Shown here in pieces: positions 37,683 through 46,220 of a DNA stretch of 64,000 nt. Source of the stretch: Actinomycetota bacterium (GTDB lineage: Bacteria; Actinomycetota; Thermoleophilia; Solirubrobacterales; Solirubrobacteraceae); contig VAXW01000003.1 in the NCBI GenBank assembly GCA_005884115.1, positions 434,001-498,000 of the forward strand. Direction: 5' to 3'. The first letter of the stretch is position 1, and each line of letters opens with the position of its first letter. A program made the position numbers and the translations under genes. Below the pieces are notes generated by a model. The model ran no database searches. It was not told the origin of the DNA and saw nothing but the letters and a program-made list of their open reading frames with translations.

Positions 37683-37777
37683 GGCCCCAGCCGAGGTGGG
37701 CGCAGATGAGAGCTTCCTCGCGCGCGCAAGGCGCCGGATCGCGATCGCAGCGGGGGTCGTGGGGGTTGAAGGGTAGG

Positions 37778-38122
37778 ATGGCCACAGGACGCATGCGTCG
37801 GGTCGACGAGGCCATACGCCAGGTGATCGGGGATGCGATGGCAGGAGAGCTGAAGGACCCGCGAGTGGGATTCGTGACCGTGACCGATGTCAGGACCAGC
37901 GCCGATCTGAGCCACGCCCGCGTCTACGTGAGCGTGCTCGGCGACGAGCAGCAGCGCCGCGCGAGCCTCGAGGGCTTGCGCAGCGCGCACGGCTACTTGC
38001 AGCGGCAGCTGGCCAGCGAGCTGCACCTCAAGCGCACGCCCACGCTCGAGTTCTCCTACGACGACACGACCGACCGCGCGCTGCGCGTCGATGCGCTGCT
38101 CGCCGAGATCGAGGATTCGTGA
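37778..38122 (+). CDS. rbfA: ribosome-binding factor A
   Basis: RbfA binds the 30S subunit during 16S rRNA maturation. The 114-aa protein has MRRVDEAIRQVIGDAMAGEL, DPRVGFVTVTDVRTSADLSHA and the KH-like AHGYLQRQLASELHLKRTP. ATG 37778 with AGGGTAGG upstream is chosen; the open frame extends to 37706 in a different-looking sequence. Its stop overlaps the nrnA start. Confidence 0.95.
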   Translation: MATGRMRRVDEAIRQVIGDAMAGELKDPRVGFVTVTDVRTSADLSHARVYVSVLGDEQQRRASLEGLRSAHGYLQRQLASELHLKRTPTLEFSYDDTTDRALRVDALLAEIEDS

Positions 38123-39147
38123 GCGCGCTCGAGGAGGTCGCGACCCGGGATCAGGTGCTCGAGCGGATCCGCGAGGACTCACGCTTCGTGCTCGCCACGC
38201 ACGAGCACCCCGACGGCGATGCGCTGGGCTCGCTCGTGGGCATGCACGAGCTGCTCACCGCGATCGGCAAGCAGTCTGAGATCTTCGTCGCTGCCGAGGA
38301 TCTGCCCCTCCCGCACGAGTACCGCCTGTTCGCGCTGGACGGCGCGATCGACGAGGCGCCGGCGGACATCGGGGAGCGCACGGTCGTGTTCCTCGACTGC
38401 GGCAACATCGACCGCAACTCGGCAAGCGTGCTGCGCAGCGGCGCGCAGCTGCTGAACATCGACCACCACCACGACAACACGCGCTTCGGCACGCTCAACT
38501 ACGTGGTCCCGGCGGCGTCCTGCACCGCGGAGATCATCTGGGATTTGATGCATCGCCTGCAGGTGGCGCCGACGCCGGCGGCCGCGCAGGCGCTGTACGT
38601 CGGCCTGATCACTGACACGGGGCGCTTCATGTACGAGAACACGAGCCCGCGCGCACACCGCATGGCGGCTGAGCTGATCGAGGCCGGAGTCGACGTCCCG
38701 CTCGTGTACCGCTGCCTGTATGAGGAAATGCGGCCAGCCAAGCTGGCGCTCACCGCGCTGGCGCTGGGAGCGATGCGGCGCTTCGACTCGGGGGCGCTGA
38801 CGCTGTCCTCGTTGAGCGCCGAGGACTTCCACAAAGCGGGCGCCTCCGAACACGATGCCGAGGGCATCGTCGACCAGCTGCGAGCCGTGCAGGGGACGAA
38901 GGTCGCGGTGCTCGTGCGCGAGCTGACGGGCGAGCGCGCGGGCGAGCGCAAAGTCTCGCTGCGCGCCGCCGACGGGGGCGTCGACGTATCGCTCATCGCG
39001 CGCGCGCAGGGCGGCGGAGGGCACCGCCGCGCGGCCGGCTTCTCCACGACGCTCGAGCTGTCCGAGCTGATCGCATTCGTGCGCCCCGCCATCTCGGCCC
39101 AGCTGCACGCCGCCGCCGATGGACGCGCGACCGCGACGCTCGCTTGA
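38119..39147 (+). CDS. nrnA: DHH-family nanoRNase / pAp phosphatase (NrnA-like)
   Basis: NrnA-type enzymes clear 2-5-nt RNA and 3'-phosphoadenosine 5'-phosphate. The 342-aa protein has the DHH superfamily motifs THEHPDGDALGSLVGM, VVFLDCGNIDRN, LNIDHHHDNTRFG, and the DHHA1 motif GGGGHRRAAGF at the C-terminus. Placement after rbfA and before truB is the common Gram-positive order. GTG 38119 overlaps the rbfA stop by 4 bp and the end overlaps truB by 29 bp. Confidence 0.93.
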   Translation: MSALEEVATRDQVLERIREDSRFVLATHEHPDGDALGSLVGMHELLTAIGKQSEIFVAAEDLPLPHEYRLFALDGAIDEAPADIGERTVVFLDCGNIDRNSASVLRSGAQLLNIDHHHDNTRFGTLNYVVPAASCTAEIIWDLMHRLQVAPTPAAAQALYVGLITDTGRFMYENTSPRAHRMAAELIEAGVDVPLVYRCLYEEMRPAKLALTALALGAMRRFDSGALTLSSLSAEDFHKAGASEHDAEGIVDQLRAVQGTKVAVLVRELTGERAGERKVSLRAADGGVDVSLIARAQGGGGHRRAAGFSTTLELSELIAFVRPAISAQLHAAADGRATATLA

Positions 39148-39886
39148 GGGGTCCGCCCCGGCGGTCGCTGATGAGCGCGACCGCCCGGCGGACGGAGTTT
39201 TGCTGCTCGACAAGCCCGCGGGCCTGACCTCCCACGACGTGGTCGAGGCGGTGCGGCGCTCGCTGGGCGGAGCCAAGACCGGGCACGCGGGCACCCTCGA
39301 CCCCTTCGCCACGGGGCTGCTGCTCGTGCTGGTCGGGCGCGCGACCAAGGCGCAGCGGCGGCTGATGAGCCTGCGCAAGCGCTATGAGGTGCTGGCCGCG
39401 CTCGGCGCACGCTCGAGCACCGGCGACACGGAGGGCGAGATCACCCACACCGGCCGTGAACCGCCCGACCCGCCTGAGCTTCCGACCGGGGAGATCCTCC
39501 AGCGCCCCCCGCGGCACTCGGCAGTCAAGGTCTCGGGGCAGCGCGCCTACGCGCGCGCGCGGCGCGGCGAGAGCTTCGAGACGCCCGAGCGGAGGGTCAC
39601 GGTGTACCGCTTCGAGCAGCTGTGGCGCGGGCAGCGCAGCGCAGCGGAGGGCTGCGGCCGCGCAGCTTTCCTCATCGAATGCGGCTCTGGCACCTATGTG
39701 CGCTCACTGATCGCAGACCTCGGCGACGCCTACTGCCTGGAGCTACGCCGCACGGCGATCGGCCCCTTCGACGTGCGCGACGCGGTCGCGCCGCCGCCGC
39801 CGGGAGCGCGCTGGAGCGAGCCGCCGCTGATCGCGCTGGAGAGCGCGCTGGCGATCGCATCCTCGCCGCGCAAGCCGCCCCACTAG
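39119..39886 (+). CDS. truB: tRNA pseudouridine(55) synthase
   Basis: TruB makes the universal T-loop pseudouridine. The catalytic aspartate is in GHAGTLDPFATGLLL and KPAGLTSHDVV begins the domain; the RNA-binding RPPRHSAVKVSGQRAYARAR is present. At 255 aa it is shorter than E. coli TruB (314 aa) and most likely lacks the C-terminal PUA-type domain. ATG 39119 overlaps nrnA by 29 bp. Confidence 0.95.
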   Translation: MDARPRRSLEGSAPAVADERDRPADGVLLLDKPAGLTSHDVVEAVRRSLGGAKTGHAGTLDPFATGLLLVLVGRATKAQRRLMSLRKRYEVLAALGARSSTGDTEGEITHTGREPPDPPELPTGEILQRPPRHSAVKVSGQRAYARARRGESFETPERRVTVYRFEQLWRGQRSAAEGCGRAAFLIECGSGTYVRSLIADLGDAYCLELRRTAIGPFDVRDAVAPPPPGARWSEPPLIALESALAIASSPRKPPH

Positions 39887-39897
39887 GCTTCTCAGCC

Positions 39898-40782
39898 GTG
39901 AAGGTGATGCACCTGGAAGAGGCGCGGCCCAAGCCGGGGCGCAGGGTGGCCGTGGGAACCTTCGACGGCGTGCACCTCGGCCATCGCGAGGTGATCGCGG
40001 GCTCTGACAGCGTGCTCACCTTCGATCCACACCCGGTCTCGGTGGTCGCGCCGCAGCACACGCCCAAGCTGCTCACAACGCTCGAGCGCAAGGCCGAGCT
40101 GATCGGCGCCCTCGGCGTGGCTGACTTGATCGTGATCCCCTTCGACGCCGAGTTCGCGAAGCGCTCGGCGCAGGAGTTCATCGACGAGGTGCTCGTCGCG
40201 GCACTCGGCGCTGAGCAGGTGGCGATCGGCGAGAACTTCCGCTTCGGCCACCGCGCTCAGGGGGATGCACGCCTGCTGCAGGCCGATCAGCGCCTCCGCA
40301 CGGTCGTTCATCCGCTGCTTGAAATCGACGGCGAGGTCGTCTCCTCGAGCCACATCCGCGGCCTCGTCCTGGCGGGCGACCTGCTCGAGGCCAACCGCCT
40401 CCTGGGAGCCCCCTTCCAGCTGCTCGGCGTCGTGCAGCAAGGCGATCGCCGCGGGCGCGAGCTGGGCTTCCCGACGGCGAACCTCGTGCCCGAGGAGGCG
40501 CTCGCCTGCCCAGGGCACGGCGTGTACGCATGCCTCGCCAATGGCCTGCCCGCCGCGGTCAGCATCGGCGTGCGGCCGACCTTCAACACCGGCCGCGGCG
40601 AGCTGATCGAGGTGTTCATCCTCGACTTCGACGGCGACCTGTACGGCAGCGAACTGCGCGTGCAGTTCATACGCCGGCTGCGGGGCGAGCGGCGGTTCGC
40701 CTCGGCCGAGGCGCTGATCGCGCAGATGCACCGTGACGTCGAGCAGACGCGCGAGTCGCTGGCCGCTTCGGCGCTTCCATAG
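39898..40782 (+). CDS. ribF: bifunctional riboflavin kinase/FAD synthetase
   Basis: RibF makes FMN and FAD. The 294-aa protein has the FAD-synthetase nucleotidyltransferase motif VAVGTFDGVHLGHREVI, then VLTFDPHPV and SSSHIRGLVLAGD, and the riboflavin-kinase module GRELGFPTANLVPE with FNTGRGELIEVFILDFDGDL. GTG 39898 is used; ATG 39907 is an alternative. It follows truB as in many bacteria. Confidence 0.95.
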   Translation: MKVMHLEEARPKPGRRVAVGTFDGVHLGHREVIAGSDSVLTFDPHPVSVVAPQHTPKLLTTLERKAELIGALGVADLIVIPFDAEFAKRSAQEFIDEVLVAALGAEQVAIGENFRFGHRAQGDARLLQADQRLRTVVHPLLEIDGEVVSSSHIRGLVLAGDLLEANRLLGAPFQLLGVVQQGDRRGRELGFPTANLVPEEALACPGHGVYACLANGLPAAVSIGVRPTFNTGRGELIEVFILDFDGDLYGSELRVQFIRRLRGERRFASAEALIAQMHRDVEQTRESLAASALP

Positions 40783-40893
40783 AGCCGCGGCAGCCGCCGC
40801 GCGGGCCACGCTCCAGAGACCCGGGCGGGAGCGGGCGCCCGCGCCGGGGCGCGGCCACGTGCGGTGGCGTTCGCTCTGCTAGCGTGCCCGCCG

Positions 40894-41166
40894 ATGGCCG
40901 CCATAACCGCTGAGCGAAAGCGCGAGATCGCCGCGAAGTTCGGCTCCTCCGAGCGCGACACGGGCTCCACAAAGGTCCAGATCGCACTGCTCACCGAGCG
41001 CATAAACCACCTCACCGAGCACCTGCGCGAGCAGGGCAAAGACCACCACTCGCGCCGCGGGCTGCTGATGCTCGTCGGGCGCAGGCGGCGCTTCCTCAGC
41101 TACCTCCAGCGCACCGACCTCGACGGCTATCGCGCGCTGATCAAAGAGCTCGGCCTGCGCAAGTGA
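40894..41166 (+). CDS. rpsO: ribosomal protein S15
   Basis: The 90-aa protein carries the S15 signature [40 protein letters not shown] and [19 protein letters not shown] 40894 gives the standard N-terminus. A TAGCGT hexamer 8 bases upstream fits a leaderless start. The order rpsO-(peroxiredoxin)-pnp is near the classical rpsO-pnp arrangement. Confidence 0.98.
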   Translation: MAAITAERKREIAAKFGSSERDTGSTKVQIALLTERINHLTEHLREQGKDHHSRRGLLMLVGRRRRFLSYLQRTDLDGYRALIKELGLRK

Positions 41167-41176
41167 CCTCCAGGCG

Positions 41177-41659
41177 ATGAGCGTCATCGCGCCAGGAACG
41201 CCCGCACCGCAGTTCAAGCTCGCGCGCCAGGACGGATCGAGCTTTTCCGAGCGCGACCTGCTCGGCCAGGGCACCGTGCTCGTCTTCTACCCGTTCGCCT
41301 TCAGCCCCGTCTGCACCGAGCAGCTGCAGCTGTATGAGGGCCTGCTGGCAGAGCTCGCCGAGCACGACGTGAAGCTGTACGGGGTCTCATGCGACTCGAC
41401 CTGGGCCCAGCGCGCGTTCGCCGAGAAGCTCGGCGTCTCCAGCGAGCAGCTCTCGGACTTCGAGCCCAAGGGAGCCGCTTGCCGGGCCTTCGGAGTGCTG
41501 AACCCGGCCGGGTTCGCCGAGCGCGCGCTGATCATGATCGACCCGCAGGGGGTGGCCCGCTTCAGCTACGTGGCCCCCTCGCCGGCCGAGCTCCCGGGCC
41601 TGGAGATCCTGCGCGAGGGTCTGAATCAGGCCTTCGGCCTCGCCGCCGGGGCCGCCTGA
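41177..41659 (+). CDS. AhpE-like peroxiredoxin
   Basis: The 160-aa thioredoxin-fold protein has the peroxidatic cysteine C46 in YPFAFSPVCTEQL, close to the AhpE subfamily pattern, and GVSCDSTWAQRAFAEKLG downstream. Further cysteines exist (C-D-S-T and ACRAF), so a resolving cysteine is possible. It would reduce hydroperoxides. It lies 10 bp after rpsO, an insertion between rpsO and pnp. Confidence 0.9.
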   Translation: MSVIAPGTPAPQFKLARQDGSSFSERDLLGQGTVLVFYPFAFSPVCTEQLQLYEGLLAELAEHDVKLYGVSCDSTWAQRAFAEKLGVSSEQLSDFEPKGAACRAFGVLNPAGFAERALIMIDPQGVARFSYVAPSPAELPGLEILREGLNQAFGLAAGAA

Positions 41660-41834
41660 GGGGTCCACACTGCGCCGGCGCCTGTGCGCGGCGCCGCGCT
41701 GGCGAAGGGACGTAGGCGAGCGCTTGCTCCTGCCGGCAGCCCGGCCCGCGTCCGCTAAGCTCGGTGCGTTCAAAATAGGACGAAAAGAGAACGGACCGCC
41801 AGGTGAACGGGGCGGATCAGGAAGGCAGTGACAT

Positions 41835-44180
41835 ATGAGCAGTGATGCGGCGCCTACGCGGGTTTCCGTGACGATCGGGGCCCACGGCCAGGAGGGCGGG
41901 GTCAACGAGATCTCGTTTGAGACCGGCAGGATGGCCAAGCAGGCCTCGGGGGCGGTGGTCGTGCGACAGGGCGACACGATGGTGCTTGCGACGGCCGTCG
42001 CGGGGGCTGTGCGGGACGTCGATTTCCTCCCGCTGACAGTCGACGTCGAGGAGCGCATGTACGCGACCGGCAAAATTCCGGGCTCGTTCTTCAAGCGCGA
42101 GGGACGGCCGGGGGAGAAGGCGACGCTGACCGCGCGCATGATCGACCGCCCGCTGCGGCCGCTGTTCCCGAAGGACTGGCGATACGACACCCAGCTCGTG
42201 GCGATCCCGATGTCGGTCGACCACGTTCACCCCTACGACATCCTTGCCATGAACGGCGCCTCGGCCGCAGTGATGCTCTCCGACATTCCCTTCCCCACAC
42301 CCGTCGGGGCAGTGCGCATCGGCAAGGTGGACGGCGACTTCGTGATCAACCCTCGCGAGCAGGATCTGCTCACGCCCGACGGCGAAGAGGCTGACCCGCG
42401 CTCGGACCTCGACCTGGTCGTGGCCGGGACCGAGGAGGCGATCCTGATGGTCGAGGCGGGCGCCAACGAGATCCCCGAGGCGGAGATTCTCGACGCTCTC
42501 GACATCGCGCACGCCGAGATCAAGAAGCTGTGCGCGCTGCAGCGCGAGCTGGCGCAGATGGTCGGCAAGGAAAAGAAAGAGTTCGCGTCGATCGCCATCG
42601 ACCAGTCGCTGCTGGAGCAGATCCGCTCCTCGCACGGCGCCGCGCTGGACGAGGCAACGCAGGTCGAGGACAAGCTCGCGCGCCAGGAGGCAACCAAGGC
42701 GGTCGAGACCGCGGTGCTCGAGCAGTACGCTTCGCCCGCGCCCGAGGGCGCCTCCGAGGAGCAGCTGCAGAGCGCCAGGGAGGCCCGCGCCGCGGCGCTG
42801 CTGGCGTTCGCATCGCTCGAGAAGTCGATCATCCGCGAGCGCATCGCCGTGGCGAAGAAGCGCCCCGACGGGCGCGCCGAGGGCGAGATCCGCGACATCA
42901 CGATCGAAGTTGGGGTGACGCCGCGCACGCACGGCTCGGCGCTGTTCACGCGCGGGCAGACGCAGGCACTGAGCGTGGCCTCGCTGGGCACGCTCAAGGA
43001 GGAGATGCGCCTCGACACGCTCGGGCTCGAGACGAAAAAGTACTACTGGCACCACTACAACTTCCCGCCCTTCTCCGTCGGCGAAGCCGGGCGGATGGGC
43101 GGCGTCAAGCGCCGCGACGTCGGCCACGGCGCGCTCGCCGAGCGCGCGCTCGCGCCGATGGTGCCCTCGATCGAGTCGTTCCCCTACTCGATCCGCGTCG
43201 TCTCGGACATCCTCGAGTCGAACGGCTCCTCCTCGATGGCCTCCGTGTGCGGCTCCTCGCTGGCCCTGATGGACGCCGGCGTCCCGATCAAGCGCCCGGT
43301 CGCGGGAATCGCGATGGGCCTGATCAAAGAGGGCGATGACTACATCGTGCTGACCGACATCGCCGGAGTCGAGGACCACCTCGGGGACATGGACTTCAAG
43401 GTCGCGGGGACAGATCGCGGGATCACGGCGCTGCAGATGGACATCAAGATCTCGGGCGTCACATTCGAGATCCTGCGCGACGCACTGTCCCAGGCCCAGA
43501 GCGCGCGTAAGTTCATCCTCGGCGAGATGGCCGAGGTGATCGGCGGACCGCGCGAGCAGCTGAGCCAGTTCGCGCCGCGGATCCAGACGATCCAGATCGA
43601 CCCCTCGCAGATCGGCCTTCTGATCGGCAAGGGCGGCGAAACCATCCGCGCGCTGTCCGAGGAGTTCGACTCCCAGATCGACGTCTCAGACGACGGCCAG
43701 GTGCTGATCTACTCGGCCAACGGCGAGCTCGCCGAGGCGCTCGTGGAGCGCGTTCGCATGATGCTCAAGGAGGTCGAGGTCGGAGACGAGTACGTCGGTA
43801 AGGTCGTCAAGACGACGACTTTCGGCGCCTTCATCGAGCTCGCCAAGGGCACCGACGGGCTGCTGCACATCTCAAACGTCTCGCCCGGCGAGCGCGTCGA
43901 GAGCGTGGAGGACGTGCTGAGCAGGGGCGACGAGGTCAACGTCCGCGTGGTCGAGGTCGACCGCGAGCGCGGGCGCATCGGCCTGCGCCTCGCGCACGAC
44001 CCAGACATCGCCGGCAAGTCCGCCGAGGAGCTTGCGGGCGTTGGCACGGGCGGCGGCGGCCGGCCCGTGCGCGACGGCGCGCGACGCAACGGGCGCGAGC
44101 GCAGCGATCGCGGCCCGCGGCGCGATGGCGAACGTGGCCGGGGATCGGACCGTCCGCGGCGCAGCGGCCCCCGCGACTGA
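41835..44180 (+). CDS. pnp: polyribonucleotide nucleotidyltransferase (PNPase) with basic RG-rich tail
   Basis: PNPase degrades RNA phosphorolytically. The 781-aa protein has two RNase PH domains (FETGRMAKQASGAVVVRQGD; RTHGSALFTRGQTQAL), the KH domain IGLLIGKGGETIRALSEEF and an S1 domain GKVVKTTTFGAFIELAKGTD. The last about 50 residues are Gly/Arg/Asp-rich (GGGGRPVRDGARRNGRERS), a likely RNA-binding tail. ATG 41835 is preceded by AAGGCAG. The end overlaps the M16 gene by 56 bp. Confidence 0.97.
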   Translation: MSSDAAPTRVSVTIGAHGQEGGVNEISFETGRMAKQASGAVVVRQGDTMVLATAVAGAVRDVDFLPLTVDVEERMYATGKIPGSFFKREGRPGEKATLTARMIDRPLRPLFPKDWRYDTQLVAIPMSVDHVHPYDILAMNGASAAVMLSDIPFPTPVGAVRIGKVDGDFVINPREQDLLTPDGEEADPRSDLDLVVAGTEEAILMVEAGANEIPEAEILDALDIAHAEIKKLCALQRELAQMVGKEKKEFASIAIDQSLLEQIRSSHGAALDEATQVEDKLARQEATKAVETAVLEQYASPAPEGASEEQLQSAREARAAALLAFASLEKSIIRERIAVAKKRPDGRAEGEIRDITIEVGVTPRTHGSALFTRGQTQALSVASLGTLKEEMRLDTLGLETKKYYWHHYNFPPFSVGEAGRMGGVKRRDVGHGALAERALAPMVPSIESFPYSIRVVSDILESNGSSSMASVCGSSLALMDAGVPIKRPVAGIAMGLIKEGDDYIVLTDIAGVEDHLGDMDFKVAGTDRGITALQMDIKISGVTFEILRDALSQAQSARKFILGEMAEVIGGPREQLSQFAPRIQTIQIDPSQIGLLIGKGGETIRALSEEFDSQIDVSDDGQVLIYSANGELAEALVERVRMMLKEVEVGDEYVGKVVKTTTFGAFIELAKGTDGLLHISNVSPGERVESVEDVLSRGDEVNVRVVEVDRERGRIGLRLAHDPDIAGKSAEELAGVGTGGGGRPVRDGARRNGRERSDRGPRRDGERGRGSDRPRRSGPRD

Positions 44181-45513
44181 GGCAGCGCTGAGCGCCTCGC
44201 ACCGGATCACCACGCTGCCCTCGGGCGTGAGGGTCGTCACCGAGCGCATGCCCGGCGTGCGCTCCGCTGCGCTCGGCTTCTGGATCGCGACCGGCTCGGC
44301 CGTCGAGGACGTGGAGCAGGCCGGCATCTCGCACCTGCTCGAGCACATGCTCTTCCGCGGCACCGACCGCCACAGCTCCGAGGAGATCGACCAGATCTTC
44401 GACGCCATGGGCGCCGAGATCAACGCTGGCACCGACAAGGAAGCGACCTCCGTGTACTCGCGCGTGCTCGACCGCCATCTCGAGCGCGCCTTCGAGGTGA
44501 TTGGCGAAATGGTCTTTCGACCACGACTCGCCGAGCTCGAGGCCGAGCGCGCGGTCGTGCTCGAGGAGATCGCGATGTATGAAGACGACCCCCAGGACCG
44601 CGTCTTCGACGCTCTCGGCGGCGCTGTGTTCGGCTCGCATCCGCTTGGGCGCGCGGTGATCGGCACGGCCGAGGCGGTCGGCGCCGTGACGAGCGAGCAA
44701 CTGCATGACTTCCACGCACGGCGCTACGTCCCCGCGCGCGTGGTGATCTCCGCCGCGGGCTCCGTCGAGCACGAGGCGCTCGTGCAGATGGCCGAGCGCC
44801 TGCCGCTCGCCGAGCGTCCCTGTGAGGAAGAGCCCAACTCGAGCGCCGCGCCGCCCGACTTCAGGCGGCGCGTGCGCTTCATCAAAAAAGAGGTCGAGCA
44901 GTACCACGTGTGCCTCGGCGGAGAGGGCCCTGCGCGCGACGACGAGCGACGCTTTGGGCTGCGCGTCCTTGAAGGCGTGCTCGGCGGCACTTCCTCCTCG
45001 AGGCTCTTCCAGGAGGTGCGCGAGCGCCGCGGCCTGGCCTACTCGGTGTTCTCGTTTTCCAGCCTGCATGCGCGCACCGGCGAGGTGGGCGTGTATGTGG
45101 GCACCCGCCGGGAGAACCTTGCGCAGGCCCTGTCGGTGATCTCAGGCGAGCTCGAGCGCTGCGTGCGTGACCCGGCGACTGATGAGGAGCTCGTGCGCTC
45201 GCGCGAGAACCTCAAGGGTCGCGTGGTGCTCGCGATGGAGTCGACGTCCGCCCGCATGAGCCATCTGGGGACCTCCGTGCTGAGCGGCCTTGAGATCCTG
45301 TCGGTCGATCAGCTGCTGGAGCGCATCGACGCGGTCAAGCTGGACGAGCTGCAGGAGCTCGCCGCGTGGCTATTTGCGCCCAAGCGCATGTCCGTCGCCG
45401 GAGTCGGCCCGGACGAGCAGGAGTTCCTGCAGGCGGTCGACTCGCTCGGATCGTCGCTCGCCGGCGAGAACGGGCGTGACGCAGCCGCGCAGGCGAGGGC
45501 CGCGTCGAGATGA
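44125..45513 (+). CDS. M16-family zinc peptidase (PepR/YmxG-like)
   Basis: The 462-aa protein has the inverted zinc motif HLLEHMLFRGT (HxxEH) with the downstream glutamate in ERAVVLEEIAMYEDD, and the C-terminal half with GGTSSSRLFQEVRERRGLAYS. M16 peptidases of this type commonly follow pnp in Gram-positive bacteria. ATG 44125 is chosen; the open frame extends upstream within pnp. It is coupled to dapB by ATGA. Confidence 0.92.
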   Translation: MANVAGDRTVRGAAAPATEAALSASHRITTLPSGVRVVTERMPGVRSAALGFWIATGSAVEDVEQAGISHLLEHMLFRGTDRHSSEEIDQIFDAMGAEINAGTDKEATSVYSRVLDRHLERAFEVIGEMVFRPRLAELEAERAVVLEEIAMYEDDPQDRVFDALGGAVFGSHPLGRAVIGTAEAVGAVTSEQLHDFHARRYVPARVVISAAGSVEHEALVQMAERLPLAERPCEEEPNSSAAPPDFRRRVRFIKKEVEQYHVCLGGEGPARDDERRFGLRVLEGVLGGTSSSRLFQEVRERRGLAYSVFSFSSLHARTGEVGVYVGTRRENLAQALSVISGELERCVRDPATDEELVRSRENLKGRVVLAMESTSARMSHLGTSVLSGLEILSVDQLLERIDAVKLDELQELAAWLFAPKRMSVAGVGPDEQEFLQAVDSLGSSLAGENGRDAAAQARAASR

Positions 45514-46187
45514 TCCGCGTAGCCGTCGCGGGCGCCGCGGGGCGCATGGGCCAGACCGTGTGCGCGGCCGTCGAGCAGGCGGACGACATGGAGCTCTCAG
45601 GACGCGCCGACCCGCTGCTCTCGAGCTCGGTCGCAGACGTGCTCGAGGAGGCGCAGGTGCTCGTCGACTTCACGCAGCCCGAGGTCGCGCTCGAGAACGC
45701 GCTCGCCAGCCTGCACGCGGGCGTGCACGTGGTGGTGGGCACGAGCGGATTTGACCCGGAGCCGCTGCGGGAGGCTGCGTGCGCTCAGCAGGCTCCGGGC
45801 GCGAACGTGCTGGTGGTGCCCAACTTCGCGATCGGCGCGGTGCTCATGATGCGCTTCGCAGCCGAGGCCGCCAGGCACATGCCGAAGGCCGAGATCATCG
45901 AGCTGCACGACGACAGCAAGCTCGATGCGCCGAGCGGGACCGCGGCGCGGACCGCCGAGCTGATGGCCTCAGCCGCCGGCGGACCGGCGCCCGTGGTCCA
46001 CTCCGTGCGCCTGCCCGGGCTCGTCGCCCACCAGGAGGTGATCCTCGGCGAGGTCGGCCAGACGCTCACGATCCGCCACGACTCGACCAGCCGCGAGTCC
46101 TTCATGCCCGGCGTGCTGCTCGCCGTGCGCCGCATCGGCGCACAGGAGCAGCCGTTCATGGTGGGGTTGGAGAGCCTGCTGTTCTGA
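45510..46187 (+). CDS. dapB: 4-hydroxy-tetrahydrodipicolinate reductase
   Basis: DapB is the second dedicated enzyme of the lysine/diaminopimelate branch. The 225-aa protein has the NAD(P) motif VAVAGAAGRMGQTV, VDFTQPEVALENA, VVGTSGF, and the substrate motif ELHDDSKLDAPSGTA. The usual second His of the substrate loop (HH) is HD here. It is shorter than E. coli DapB (273 aa) but like other actinobacterial enzymes. ATG 45510 overlaps the M16 stop. Confidence 0.94.
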   Translation: MIRVAVAGAAGRMGQTVCAAVEQADDMELSGRADPLLSSSVADVLEEAQVLVDFTQPEVALENALASLHAGVHVVVGTSGFDPEPLREAACAQQAPGANVLVVPNFAIGAVLMMRFAAEAARHMPKAEIIELHDDSKLDAPSGTAARTAELMASAAGGPAPVVHSVRLPGLVAHQEVILGEVGQTLTIRHDSTSRESFMPGVLLAVRRIGAQEQPFMVGLESLLF

Positions 46188-46220
46188 GCCTGGCGGCCGC
46201 CGCGCTTCTCCCGCGGTGGA

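Noticed and set aside
41817..43379. 520-codon open frame antisense to pnp
   Set aside because: Shadow of PNPase; composition typical of reverse-complement frames.
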